In this document: positions 8,883 to 16,606 of the stretch, piece after piece
How positions within the stretch are numbered: the first letter of the stretch is position 1
Layout of the letters: the number at the start of each line of letters is the position of its first letter
Source of the DNA: Clostridia bacterium
GTDB lineage: Bacteria > Bacillota_A > Clostridia > Oscillospirales > CAG-272
Reading direction: 5' to 3'
Length of the DNA: 40,334 nt
Assembly (NCBI GenBank): GCA_017453335.1
Contig: JAFTKI010000082.1
Span: forward strand, 1 to 40,334
The notes under the pieces: generated by a model
What the model saw: only the letters and a program-made list of their open reading frames with translations
Databases searched by the model: none
Told to the model about the DNA's origin: nothing
Made by a program: the position numbers and the translations under genes

Positions 8883-9374
8883 ATGAAAGAATATTTGATC
8901 TCACTGCTTGCCGCAGCACCCGTTCTGGCAATCGTTGGAATCCTCTCCCCCGAGGGGGTTCGGTCCGGTCTTTCCAAGCATCTGCGCCTAATTGCCGCGC
9001 TTGTGTGGATCTGCATTCTGATCGCGCCGCTTTCCAATCTGATCATCGGGTGGAAGGATTGGCAGAACGGAGATTTTTCCTTTGGTACGGAGCAAAATGA
9101 TCAAAGCGACTACCAATCCGTTCTGGACGAGGCACTGGAGAGCCATTCCACAGCATACTTTTGCGATATGCTGACGCAAACGCTGGAGGAACGCTTTTCG
9201 ATCGCCAAGGGAGAATTGCGCTGTCATGTAGCATGGGCAAAGAACGGTGACGAGCTGCGCCCCGAAAAGGTGACGCTGTTTCTCTCGGGGAATGCCGTTT
9301 GGAAGTCGCCTGCGGAAATGGAAGACTATGTGACAGATCTGCTTGGCTGCGAATGTGTTACAGTTATTGAATAA
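8883..9374 (+). CDS. spoIIIAF: Stage III sporulation protein AF
   Basis: This 163-aa protein has two N-terminal membrane helices (about 3-21 and 29-50) followed by a soluble domain that in the family adopts a ring-building fold. ATG 8883 follows AAAGGAGG and lies 10 bp after the spoIIIAE stop. The open frame upstream to 8844 is overlap with spoIIIAE. The C-terminal domain ends in ...YVTDLLGCECVTVIE, similar to other SpoIIIAF ends. A MITE-like element follows directly. Confidence 0.92.
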   Translation: MKEYLISLLAAAPVLAIVGILSPEGVRSGLSKHLRLIAALVWICILIAPLSNLIIGWKDWQNGDFSFGTEQNDQSDYQSVLDEALESHSTAYFCDMLTQTLEERFSIAKGELRCHVAWAKNGDELRPEKVTLFLSGNAVWKSPAEMEDYVTDLLGCECVTVIE

Positions 9375-9381
9375 CCACTGA

Positions 9382-9669
9382 CTTAATTAAAGACACATCT
9401 ATTTTGTTAAAAACAACGCAAAGGCTCTTTTAACATTGGCATATCAAAAGCCTATGCGATGACCTTCCGGGAGGAAAAAAAGAGCCTCCCCTGTGTAAGG
9501 GGAGGTGGCAGCCGAAGGCCTGACGGAGGGGTTGTAAAAAAGCAAAATCCACTTCAAAACAATCCCTCACCGCCTGCGGCGGAGCTCCCTTTACACAAGG
9601 GAGCCTTTGGTACGTACAAACTTGTTTGTTTACAAATGGACGTAAATTTAATTGTTGTCTTTAATTAAG
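9382..9669. mobile_element. MITE-like element inserted between spoIIIAF and spoIIIAG
   Basis: This 288-bp non-coding block is bounded by near-perfect terminal inverted repeats beginning CTTAATTAAAGACA (9382-9395 and, inverted, 9656-9669). Inside, a second long imperfect inverted repeat pairs CCTCCCCTGTGTAAGGGGAGG (shown in family form, around 9486-9508) with CTCCCTTTACACAAGGGAG around 9586-9604. The short open frame across it has low-complexity composition and is not a gene. No clear target-site duplication is visible. No transposase is encoded, so it must be mobilised in trans, if at all. Confidence 0.75.
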
Positions 9670-9688
9670 GCATACGAAGGAGAGAATC

Positions 9689-10186
9689 ATGATTTCATTT
9701 TTCAAAAAAAGCAAAGACGGATCCGCTAAAAAAATGCCGATCTGGATCTTGATCGTTGGCGGTGTGATCGGGATCGCTCTGATCCTGTTCGGTTCCCATG
9801 AATCAAATGTCACCGAGCCGATCGAAGACACAGTGCCTGTCCCCGAAACCGATACGGTCCGCTATCAGGAATATCTGGAAACGCGAATCGAGGAGCTTTG
9901 CGCCTCGATGGGGCTTGGTGAGGTGTCGGCGATCGTCACATTGGAGGGCAGCTTCCGAGAAATTTATGCCACTGAATGGCAGGGAGAGAACGAGGAATAC
10001 GTTATCGTGGGAAGCGGCTCCTCGGCGCAAGCGCTTCTGCTCTCCCGCCAAGCACCCGAGATCATGGGGATCGGCGTGGTTTGCCGCACATCCCTCTCCC
10101 CTATACGGAGCAACGAGCTGGTCTCCCTGCTCAGCGCAACCTTTCACACGCCCACAAACCGTATTTACATCACACAAGGCGCATAA
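9689..10186 (+). CDS. spoIIIAG: Stage III sporulation protein AG
   Basis: SpoIIIAG forms a large ring in the intermembrane space of the engulfed forespore. The 165-aa product has a short cytoplasmic tail, one membrane helix (about 17-34, WILIVGGVIGIALILFG), an acidic linker and a ring-building domain with VSAIVTLEGS and the late motif GIGVVCRTSLSPI. GAAGGAGAG precedes ATG 9689. It is separated from spoIIIAF by the MITE-like element, whereas the other genes from AA to AF are tightly packed. Confidence 0.94.
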   Translation: MISFFKKSKDGSAKKMPIWILIVGGVIGIALILFGSHESNVTEPIEDTVPVPETDTVRYQEYLETRIEELCASMGLGEVSAIVTLEGSFREIYATEWQGENEEYVIVGSGSSAQALLLSRQAPEIMGIGVVCRTSLSPIRSNELVSLLSATFHTPTNRIYITQGA

Positions 10187-10279
10187 AAGAAAAGACGAAC
10201 ATTTTTCGTCTTTGCGTCATATTCTGTTTTCCGCACTCATAAGATATAGCGAAACAAAACACAGGAGGATTACTTATCT

Positions 10280-10867
10280 ATGAAAACCCAATCGACCGCA
10301 CTTTGCGAAGTCAAGCAAAACAACAAGTTCAGAGCCATCGTGGTGAAGATCGGCAAAAAGAACATCGCCATTGCCTGCTCGGTATTGCTCATCGGAGTTG
10401 CCGTACTGCTCAACTGGCTGCTGTTCACGCCCGAAACCGCTCCCGAGGGCTACGACGGCTACGATCAGCCCAGCGGGAACATTTCCGACAATGTAACCGA
10501 AGGCAGCGGAACCGCCGACACCGATTCGTATTTCTCGGCAACGCTTTCCAGCCGCCAGAAAGCACGTGACGAAGCACTTGAGGTTCTGCAGGCTGTTGTT
10601 GACAGTGCATCCTCCACCGAAGCCGCAAAGGCAGAGGCTCTGGAGAGCATTGCCACCATTGCCGACGAGATCCAAAAGGAAGCAAACATCGAATCGCTGA
10701 TCATGGCAAAGGGCTTTGAGGATTGCATTGCCGTACTGAACGGCGACAATGCCAGCATCATCGTGAAATCGCAGGATCTGCAGGCAGCAGAAATCGCCCA
10801 GATCAACGCCATCGTTTACGAGCAGACCGGCATCGTTCCCGGCGGTGTAACCATCATTTCCAAATAA
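10280..10867 (+). CDS. spoIIIAH: Stage III sporulation protein AH
   Basis: SpoIIIAH is the mother-cell partner of forespore SpoIIQ (or its clostridial equivalent) and has an EscJ/YscJ-like ring domain. The 195-aa product has one membrane helix (about 29-48), a Gly/Asp/Ser-rich linker and the helical domain SSRQKARDEALEVLQAVV, ending in IVPGGVTIISK. AGGAGG stands upstream of ATG 10280. It is the last gene of the operon and is followed by a strong terminator. Confidence 0.96.
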   Translation: MKTQSTALCEVKQNNKFRAIVVKIGKKNIAIACSVLLIGVAVLLNWLLFTPETAPEGYDGYDQPSGNISDNVTEGSGTADTDSYFSATLSSRQKARDEALEVLQAVVDSASSTEAAKAEALESIATIADEIQKEANIESLIMAKGFEDCIAVLNGDNASIIVKSQDLQAAEIAQINAIVYEQTGIVPGGVTIISK

Positions 10868-10877
10868 ATCGACAGAC

Positions 10878-10920
10878 AAAAACGATCCGCGTTCCCTTCA
10901 ACGGAGCGCGGATCGTTTTT
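10878..10920 (+). terminator. Rho-independent terminator of the spoIIIA operon
   Basis: A 14-bp stem (AAAAACGATCCGCG / CGCGGATCGTTTTT) has a 15-nt loop and ends in a T-run. The A-run on the other side makes it usable by the convergent gene at 10924 as well. Confidence 0.9.
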
Positions 10921-10923
10921 GTA

Positions 10924-12306
10924 TTAGTAAGTACCATCCGGGAGATCGGGACATCCGCGGAACGCGTTTTTTCCGATGGTTACAATATTCTCCAGATTGA
11001 TGCTTGCCAGCTGGTTGCATTGTGCAAAGCAGGATGCAGGCAGAACAGTCAAGGAGTCGGGCAGCTTCACCTCGGTCAGAGCATCGCAGAAATAGAATGC
11101 ATTGGTACCGATCGAGGTCAGTGCAGTTTGGGAAAGATCCAATGCTTTCAAGCTGCGGCACCCAAAAAAGGCGTTGTCTCCGATGCTTGTCAAAGCATTC
11201 GGGAACGTGATGCTTTCCAGATACAAGCACCCCGAAAAGGCACGAAGACCGATAGAGGTCAGCGTATCGGGAAGCGTTACCTCGGTCAGCATATCGCACT
11301 CATACATGGCAAACTGACCAAGCGCGGTACAAATGTCAAGCACCGTAATACGCGTCAGATATTGCGGATAGTACCCCGGTGCAAAATCGGGAGTCTCGGC
11401 TCCGAAAATATAGCCCAGATAAGTATTTTCGGTTGCGCTTCCGCCAACAAAGGGCAAGGTCAGGGTACGGATCTCTTCGCATCCCTCCAAGGCACCCAAT
11501 CCAATCGAGGTCAATGTCTCGGAAAAGGTCAGCTTGGTCAAGGCAGAGCAGGAATGAAGCGCGTGAGGTGCAAGCGTGGTCAGATGATCGACATTGATCG
11601 CCAACAGGCTGGTGCAGCCGTACAACGCGTAGCTTTCAACCGTTTTCACGCTTTCGGGCAGAGTAATCAACTCCAGATCGTTACATTCGAACAACGAGTA
11701 GGAGGCGATTTTTTCTGCGCCCTCTCCGATCTCCAGATATTTCAATGTAGCCGGAATGTTCAAAGGGTTATTGATATAACTTTCGGCACCGAAAAAGTAG
11801 CCGAGATACTGTTCGCTGTCGCGGCTTGCTCCCATAAAGGGTGTGCGCAGAGCGGAAACGTCGGGAGAATCGGTCAGAATATTGGTTCCGATCGAGATCA
11901 CACCGTCGGGAATATACAATGCCTTTACATCCGCATCTCCCGCAAAGGCTCCGTTGGCGATCGCGGTCACGGGCTTTCCGTTGATCACGGCGGGGATCCG
12001 CACCGATGCCGCCTTTCCCGTTCCGAGATATTTGGTGATCTCACAGCTATTCTCATGCTCGGTTACCGCAAAAAGCGATACCTCGGTTTCGGGCATACCG
12101 TCAAAGGTCTGTTTCAAAGCGGCAACGCGATTGCGAGTCTCCTCATTTGCGGTGTAGTCTCCAAGCTTGCTTCGATCCAACTCCGCCAGAGGCGTTAAGG
12201 TAACGGGCTCTGCCGTGAAAGATTCGCTCTCAGCGGTGCATCCGTACAAGAAGGTCATGCACAGCAGGATCGCCAAGAAAAGGGCGACCGACTTTTTGAT
12301 GCTCAT
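10924..12306 (-). CDS. BspA-like leucine-rich-repeat lipoprotein
   Basis: This is a 460-aa predicted surface lipoprotein. It has a signal peptide with lipobox FLYGC (Cys at about 23), a linker, and a series of LRR_5 (BspA/TpLRR) repeats of the form ...LTSIGDNAFFGCRSLKAL... from about 90 to the C-terminus. Recognisable units include ITLPESVKTVESYALYGC, VTLPDTLTSIGLRAFSGC and ITFPNALTSIGDNAFFGC. Such proteins usually mediate adhesion or ligand binding. ATG 12306 is preferred because GAAAGGA lies about 10 nt upstream. An ATG at 12330 lacks a good ribosome binding site. It is convergent with spoIIIAH. Confidence 0.9.
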   Translation of the reverse strand: MSIKKSVALFLAILLCMTFLYGCTAESESFTAEPVTLTPLAELDRSKLGDYTANEETRNRVAALKQTFDGMPETEVSLFAVTEHENSCEITKYLGTGKAASVRIPAVINGKPVTAIANGAFAGDADVKALYIPDGVISIGTNILTDSPDVSALRTPFMGASRDSEQYLGYFFGAESYINNPLNIPATLKYLEIGEGAEKIASYSLFECNDLELITLPESVKTVESYALYGCTSLLAINVDHLTTLAPHALHSCSALTKLTFSETLTSIGLGALEGCEEIRTLTLPFVGGSATENTYLGYIFGAETPDFAPGYYPQYLTRITVLDICTALGQFAMYECDMLTEVTLPDTLTSIGLRAFSGCLYLESITFPNALTSIGDNAFFGCRSLKALDLSQTALTSIGTNAFYFCDALTEVKLPDSLTVLPASCFAQCNQLASINLENIVTIGKNAFRGCPDLPDGTY

Positions 12307-12417
12307 ACCATTCGATCCTTTCGGTTTCATTCTGCTTTTATTTTATCATAAAAAAAATTTTTTTCAATAGCTGTTCCAAACAATTCATAATTATTTCAAT
12401 TCTATCACAAAATCTTC

Positions 12418-12446
12418 TTGTATTCGCCATAAAGAAATGCTATAAT
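12418..12446 (+). promoter_or_regulatory. Sigma-A-type promoter for the RluA gene
   Basis: TTGTAT (12418-12423), a 17-bp spacer and TATAAT (12441-12446) lie 32 bp before the start codon. Confidence 0.6.
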
Positions 12447-12478
12447 AGGAGAGATAAAAACACAAAGGAGGAAAGCCG

Positions 12479-13387
12479 ATGCAAAAAAGAATTACGGAAG
12501 AACAACACGGCATGCCGCTGTTGCAATACCTGAAGCATGAGCTCGGCTTTTCCTCAAAGCTGATCAAGCATCTGAAGTTTATGACGGGCGGGATCACGGT
12601 CAACGGAGAGCACGCTACCGTGCGCCGCATTCTGCAATGTGGCGACGTGGTGGAGCTTGCCTTTGAAGACGAAGAAGCCGCGCCGATTGCCCCCGTTGAT
12701 CTTCCCATCGAGATCCTTTACGAGGACGACTATCTTGTGGTTCCCTCCAAGCCCGCCAATATGCCCACACACCCCTCGCACGATCATCACTACGACACTG
12801 TTGCCAATGCGCTTGCCTTTCGCTATGCGAATCTGGGAATTCCGTTTGTGTTTCGCCCGATCAACCGACTTGACCGAAACACAAGCGGGCTTTTGCTGAT
12901 CGCACGCGACCGACCAACGGCGGGGAAACTGAGCGATGCCATGAAGGAGGGCAAGATCAAAAAGACATATCTTGCGGTGCTGGACGGAGAAATGCAAGAC
13001 AAGGAGGGCGTGATCGACGCTCCCCTGCACCGAACCGCGCAAAGCATCATCGTGCGCGAGGTCTGCTCACCCGACGCCCCCGATGCCGATCCTGCGCTGA
13101 CCGAGTACCGCGTGCTTGCCGCAGAAAACGGACACACCTTAGTGCAAGCGCATCCGATTACGGGACGGACACACCAGCTTCGGGTACATTTTGCGCATCT
13201 TGGATATCCCATTACGGGAGATGATCTGTACGGTACGCCCTCACCCGATATCGCGCGACACGCGTTGCACGCCCACAGTCTGTCCTTTCCGCATCCGTCC
13301 GACCGTAGAACGGTCACGGTTACATCGCCTCCCGCCGCCGATTTTGCCGCCTTGGTAAAGCAATACTTCCCGAATTTTGAGCAATAA
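12479..13387 (+). CDS. RluA-family pseudouridine synthase
   Basis: The enzyme converts specific uridines to pseudouridine in rRNA or tRNA. The 302-aa product has an N-terminal S4-like RNA-binding region (about 13-60) and a catalytic domain with PINRLDRNTSGLLLIARD (128-145). The catalytic Asp is D132 in RLD, and the C-terminal motif is HPITGRTHQLRVHFAHLGYP in two adjoining halves (HPITGRTHQLR, VHFAHLGYP). AGGAGG precedes ATG 12479. The exact target site (RluB/C/D or other) cannot be assigned. The downstream DUF3810 gene starts 17 bp later in the same direction. Confidence 0.92.
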   Translation: MQKRITEEQHGMPLLQYLKHELGFSSKLIKHLKFMTGGITVNGEHATVRRILQCGDVVELAFEDEEAAPIAPVDLPIEILYEDDYLVVPSKPANMPTHPSHDHHYDTVANALAFRYANLGIPFVFRPINRLDRNTSGLLLIARDRPTAGKLSDAMKEGKIKKTYLAVLDGEMQDKEGVIDAPLHRTAQSIIVREVCSPDAPDADPALTEYRVLAAENGHTLVQAHPITGRTHQLRVHFAHLGYPITGDDLYGTPSPDIARHALHAHSLSFPHPSDRRTVTVTSPPAADFAALVKQYFPNFEQ

Positions 13388-13404
13388 GCTCGGAAAGGAG
13401 CATC

Positions 13405-14514
13405 ATGAACGCCGTCTCCCAGCAACAACCGAAACGATTGCCGCTTGCCTGTAAGATCATCTATCTGATCACAGCGTTGAGCGCGGTTTTATATATTATT
13501 TTTCTTCTCAGCCCCGATTTTTCGGATTGGTTCAACCAATCGATCGGGCAGTTTTGCCGTCTGATTCTTGCCAAGCTGACCTCGTGGATCCCCTTCTCGC
13601 TGGCAGAGCTGTTGCTTCTCCTGATCCCTTTTTGGATCTATCTGCTCATTCGTATCGGAAACAAGCATTACTGCGACAGCAACCGCTCGATGCTGACTTA
13701 TCTCGGCATTATTTTCTCGGTGATCTGTGTGATCGGCATTTTGTTCGTATGGAATTTTGCCGCAGGACACCACGGAACCACCTTGGACGAGAAGCTGGAG
13801 CTGGAACGCAAAAAAAGCAGTGCCGATGAGCTGTATCAAACCGCTCTGTTGCTCTCCGATGAGATCGGACAATGCTCCGATGAGATCGTCTTTCTGGAAA
13901 GCGGCAGATCGCTGATGCCCTATTCATACAAAGAGATGAACGAAAAGCTGCTTGAGGCTTACGATCGATTCTGCCAGAAATATGATTTTATCGATACCTT
14001 TTCCGCGGATGTCAAGACCGTGATGCTGAGCGAACCGATGTCCTATACGCATATCACGGGAGTGTATACCTTTTTCACGGGAGAAGCCAATATCAACATC
14101 AATTTTCCCGACTATACCATTCCGTACACCGCCGCGCATGAAATGGCACACCAGCGCGGAATTGCAAAGGAGGACGAGGCAAACTTCATCGCCTTTCTGA
14201 TCTGCATGGAATCGGACGATCCCTATATCCGATACAGCGGTGCGCTCAATCTTTATGAATACGTGGCTTCGGCGCTGGCATCGGTCGATGCGCAAAAATA
14301 CACCTCGGTCTACTATACCCTGCCCATGGAGGTGCGCGCCGAAGAGGATGCTTACGCGGCATTTTTTGAGCAGTACCGCGACAGCTTTGCCGCCGATATC
14401 AGCGAAGCCACAAACAATCTCTATCTGCAATCCCAAGGCAGTGCCGAAGGAACAAAAAGCTATGGCATGGTGGTGGATCTGGCGGTTGCTTATTACCGTT
14501 CAACCTTTGCGTAA
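13405..14514 (+). CDS. DUF3810 membrane protein with a zinc-metallopeptidase-like HExxH motif
   Basis: This 369-aa protein has three N-terminal membrane helices (about 17-35, 64-83 and 98-118) and a large extracytoplasmic-looking domain. That domain holds AAHEMAHQRG with H245-E246-x-x-H249, followed by EDEANFIAF, where a downstream Glu could be the third zinc ligand. This is the DUF3810 architecture. The motif fits a metallopeptidase, but no substrate is known for the family. GGAAAGGAG precedes ATG 13405. It is probably cotranscribed with the pseudouridine synthase. Confidence 0.85.
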   Translation: MNAVSQQQPKRLPLACKIIYLITALSAVLYIIFLLSPDFSDWFNQSIGQFCRLILAKLTSWIPFSLAELLLLLIPFWIYLLIRIGNKHYCDSNRSMLTYLGIIFSVICVIGILFVWNFAAGHHGTTLDEKLELERKKSSADELYQTALLLSDEIGQCSDEIVFLESGRSLMPYSYKEMNEKLLEAYDRFCQKYDFIDTFSADVKTVMLSEPMSYTHITGVYTFFTGEANININFPDYTIPYTAAHEMAHQRGIAKEDEANFIAFLICMESDDPYIRYSGALNLYEYVASALASVDAQKYTSVYYTLPMEVRAEEDAYAAFFEQYRDSFAADISEATNNLYLQSQGSAEGTKSYGMVVDLAVAYYRSTFA

Positions 14515-14620
14515 ACCGACACCGAAAAGCCTTTTTATGCATATATTGTCAGCAGAGACGCTATTTTCGTTTTTTGGCTAAAAAGCACGGAAAAATTTTT
14601 CAAAAAAAGTAAAAAAGGAC

Positions 14621-14649
14621 TTCCCTTTTTCTATATGTTGTGTTATAAT
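14621..14649 (+). promoter_or_regulatory. Possible promoter upstream of murA
   Basis: A good TATAAT (14644-14649) is paired with a weak -35 candidate TTCCCT (14621-14626) at 17-bp spacing. It would leave a leader of about 130 nt before murA that contains the hairpin GAACGC-ATAAAA-GCGTTC (14753-14770). Confidence 0.4.
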
Positions 14650-14783
14650 ATCTATAATACTACTATCAGTCGATATTTTTCGATCAAAGCCGAGCTTTTC
14701 CGCAGAGAGAAAATGGTAGCAGTCTGCATTCAAAATCGCAGCAAAGGAATCGGAACGCATAAAAGCGTTCTTTGGTAGCAAAA

Positions 14784-16076
14784 ATGGCAACAAAAATCAT
14801 CATTCAGGGAGGCAAGCCGCTGCACGGAAGCATTTCGATCAGCGGTATGAAAAACGCCGCTCTCCCGATCCTTTTTGCAACTATATTGGTGGGCGATGTT
14901 TGCGTGCTGGAAAACATTCCGCAGGTAAGCGATATTTCCACCTCTCTTGAAATACTGGAACAAATGGGTGCGCGCGTTTCTTTACGCAAGAAAAACACCG
15001 TGCGCATCGATACTTCACATATTCGTCAAGGCACCTCTCCCCTTGATCTGGTCAAAAAGCTGCGCGGCTCCACCTATCTTTTGGGGGCTGAGCTTGGACG
15101 CTTTGGAAAAGCCACCGTCGGCTGGCCCGGCGGCTGCGATTTCGGCTCGCGTCCCTTGGATCAGCACATGAAAGGCTTTGAGGCCTTGGGAGCAACCGTT
15201 GCAAATGAAAACGGATATTTTCAGCTTTGTGCCGAAAATGGACTCCGCGGCAGCTCGGTCTATTTCGATGTGGCATCGGTGGGTGCTACGGTCAATGTGA
15301 TCCTTGCCGCCGTCTTGGCAGAAGGAACCACCGTGATTGAAAACGCCGCAAGAGAGCCGCATATCGTTGACCTTGCAAACTTCCTCAACTCCGCAGGTGC
15401 AAATATTACGGGTGCGGGTACTCCCGTGATCAAGATCCGCGGTGTCAGTGAGCTGCACGGCTGCAGCTACACGATCATTCCCGACATGATCGAGGCGGGA
15501 ACCTATATGGTAGCCGCCGCGGCAACGGGAGGATGTGTGCATATTCATTCGGTGATCCCCAAGCACATTGAAACCATCACGGCAAAGCTCATGGAAATGG
15601 GCGTTGACGTGGAGGAATTGGACGACTCCGTGATCGTTCGCGGCACGCGCGAGCTTCGCAACGTCAATATCAAAACGCTTTATTACCCCGGCTTCCCCAC
15701 CGATATGCATCCGCAGTTTGCTCCGCTTTTGTGCATGGCGAACGGAGTGAGCTGTATCCAGGAAAGCATTTGGGAAAACCGTTTCCGCTATGTGGATGAG
15801 CTTCGCAAGATGGGAGCTACCGTGATGCTCGATACGCGCACCGCAACCTTTGTAGGCGTGGAAAAGCTGACGGGCGCACCTGTGGAAGCGTACGACCTGC
15901 GCGCGGGGGCTGCGATGGTAATTGCGGGACTTGCCGCCGAAGGAGTCACCGAGATCAGCGGCGTACACTATATCAAGCGCGGCTACGATGATATTGTCGG
16001 CAAGCTGCAAGAGCTTGGAGCTTCGATTGAAGAGGTCACGATCCCCGATCCCGAGCTGGTTCAAAAAGTGAATTGA
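14784..16076 (+). CDS. murA: UDP-N-acetylglucosamine 1-carboxyvinyltransferase
   Basis: MurA catalyses the first committed step of peptidoglycan synthesis, adding enolpyruvate from PEP to UDP-GlcNAc in the cytoplasm. The 430-aa product has the conserved KNAALP (Lys23), the catalytic-loop Cys118 in WPGGCDFGSRPLD (target of fosfomycin) and the C-terminal segment DLRAGAAMVIAGL typical of the family. Start choice is uncertain: ATG 14784 is the natural N-terminus, a TTG at 14772 would add four residues, and neither has a clear Shine-Dalgarno sequence. An in-frame TAA at 14760 excludes anything longer. A terminator follows. Confidence 0.95.
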   Translation: MATKIIIQGGKPLHGSISISGMKNAALPILFATILVGDVCVLENIPQVSDISTSLEILEQMGARVSLRKKNTVRIDTSHIRQGTSPLDLVKKLRGSTYLLGAELGRFGKATVGWPGGCDFGSRPLDQHMKGFEALGATVANENGYFQLCAENGLRGSSVYFDVASVGATVNVILAAVLAEGTTVIENAAREPHIVDLANFLNSAGANITGAGTPVIKIRGVSELHGCSYTIIPDMIEAGTYMVAAAATGGCVHIHSVIPKHIETITAKLMEMGVDVEELDDSVIVRGTRELRNVNIKTLYYPGFPTDMHPQFAPLLCMANGVSCIQESIWENRFRYVDELRKMGATVMLDTRTATFVGVEKLTGAPVEAYDLRAGAAMVIAGLAAEGVTEISGVHYIKRGYDDIVGKLQELGASIEEVTIPDPELVQKVN

Positions 16077-16110
16077 ACGGCAAATAACCAACTTTTTAAT
16101 AGCACATACA

Positions 16111-16150
16111 AAAGCACTTGCATACCAAATTACGGTACGCAAGTGTTTTT
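16111..16150 (+). terminator. Rho-independent terminator after murA
   Basis: The stem AAAGCACTTGC-A-TACC / GGTA-C-GCAAGTG, with loop AAATTAC, is followed by TTTTTGTGT. Confidence 0.85.
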
Positions 16151-16257
16151 GTGTAAAAGGATCATAACCAAAGGCTTGCCATATTCCATTTAATAGATAT
16201 ATGCTATAGAATGTAAAACCGTTTGCAAGTGGCTACTAAAAAAGCGAAGTGTACAGT

Positions 16258-16456
16258 TAGCCTTCTCCAGCGGAGAAGGTGCCGCGGGACGAGGCGGATG
16301 AGGAGAGCCTTGGTGTGCTTTGACAAAATGTCTGAATTTGATAGTTTCCTTGCACCTGTAACTTACCAAATAGTGATTGTACGAACAAATAGCGTAGCCG
16401 TCCCTCCTCATCCGTCACTCGCAAGCTCGTGACACCTTCCCCGCTGGGGAAGGCTA
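16258..16456. mobile_element. MITE-like element with about 50-bp imperfect terminal inverted repeats
   Basis: The left arm starts TAGCCTTCTCCAGCGGAGAA and continues into GGCGGATGAGGAG. The right arm (about 16403-16456) is its imperfect inverse, starting from TAGCCTTCCCCAGCGGGGAA on the other strand and continuing into GACGGATGAGGAG. The arms enclose about 90 bp of AT-rich non-coding sequence. Similarity may extend outward to about 16234 and 16487 (AAAAAGTG-like tracts). It has no transposase. It differs in sequence from the element at 9382-9669, although both have an inner short palindrome near each end. Confidence 0.7.
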
Positions 16457-16529
16457 TTAGAATCTGCCACTTTTTCTCGGTACTACTATTTTTCAACTTT
16501 AAGTTAACACGATGTTTCCTAACAATACC

Positions 16530-16557
16530 TTTACTGCGCGTTTTTTTGTGCTATAAT
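16530..16557 (+). promoter_or_regulatory. Promoter for the XRE regulator gene
   Basis: TATAAT (16552-16557) is preceded by TTTACT (16530-16535) at 16-bp spacing, about 50 bp before the start codon and just after the MITE-like element. Confidence 0.5.
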
Positions 16558-16606
16558 AGAACCAGAAGCAGACGTCAGCTTACTTTTACTCTTATGGAGG
16601 AACATT

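Noticed and set aside
9459..9668. 69-aa frame within the MITE-like element
   Set aside because: It reads through the inverted repeats (LPCVRGGGSRRPDGG) and has no conserved protein features.
10723..12198. 491-aa plus-strand open frame running from spoIIIAH into the LRR gene
   Set aside because: It crosses the spoIIIA terminator and is antisense to the leucine-rich repeats. The apparent internal repeats mirror the LRR units.
14753..14783. Possible riboswitch before murA
   Set aside because: Only one small hairpin is seen and it matches no known riboswitch class. It is kept as a weak finding, not as a feature.
15015..16142. 375-aa minus-strand frame
   Set aside because: Antisense to murA and has no start signals.
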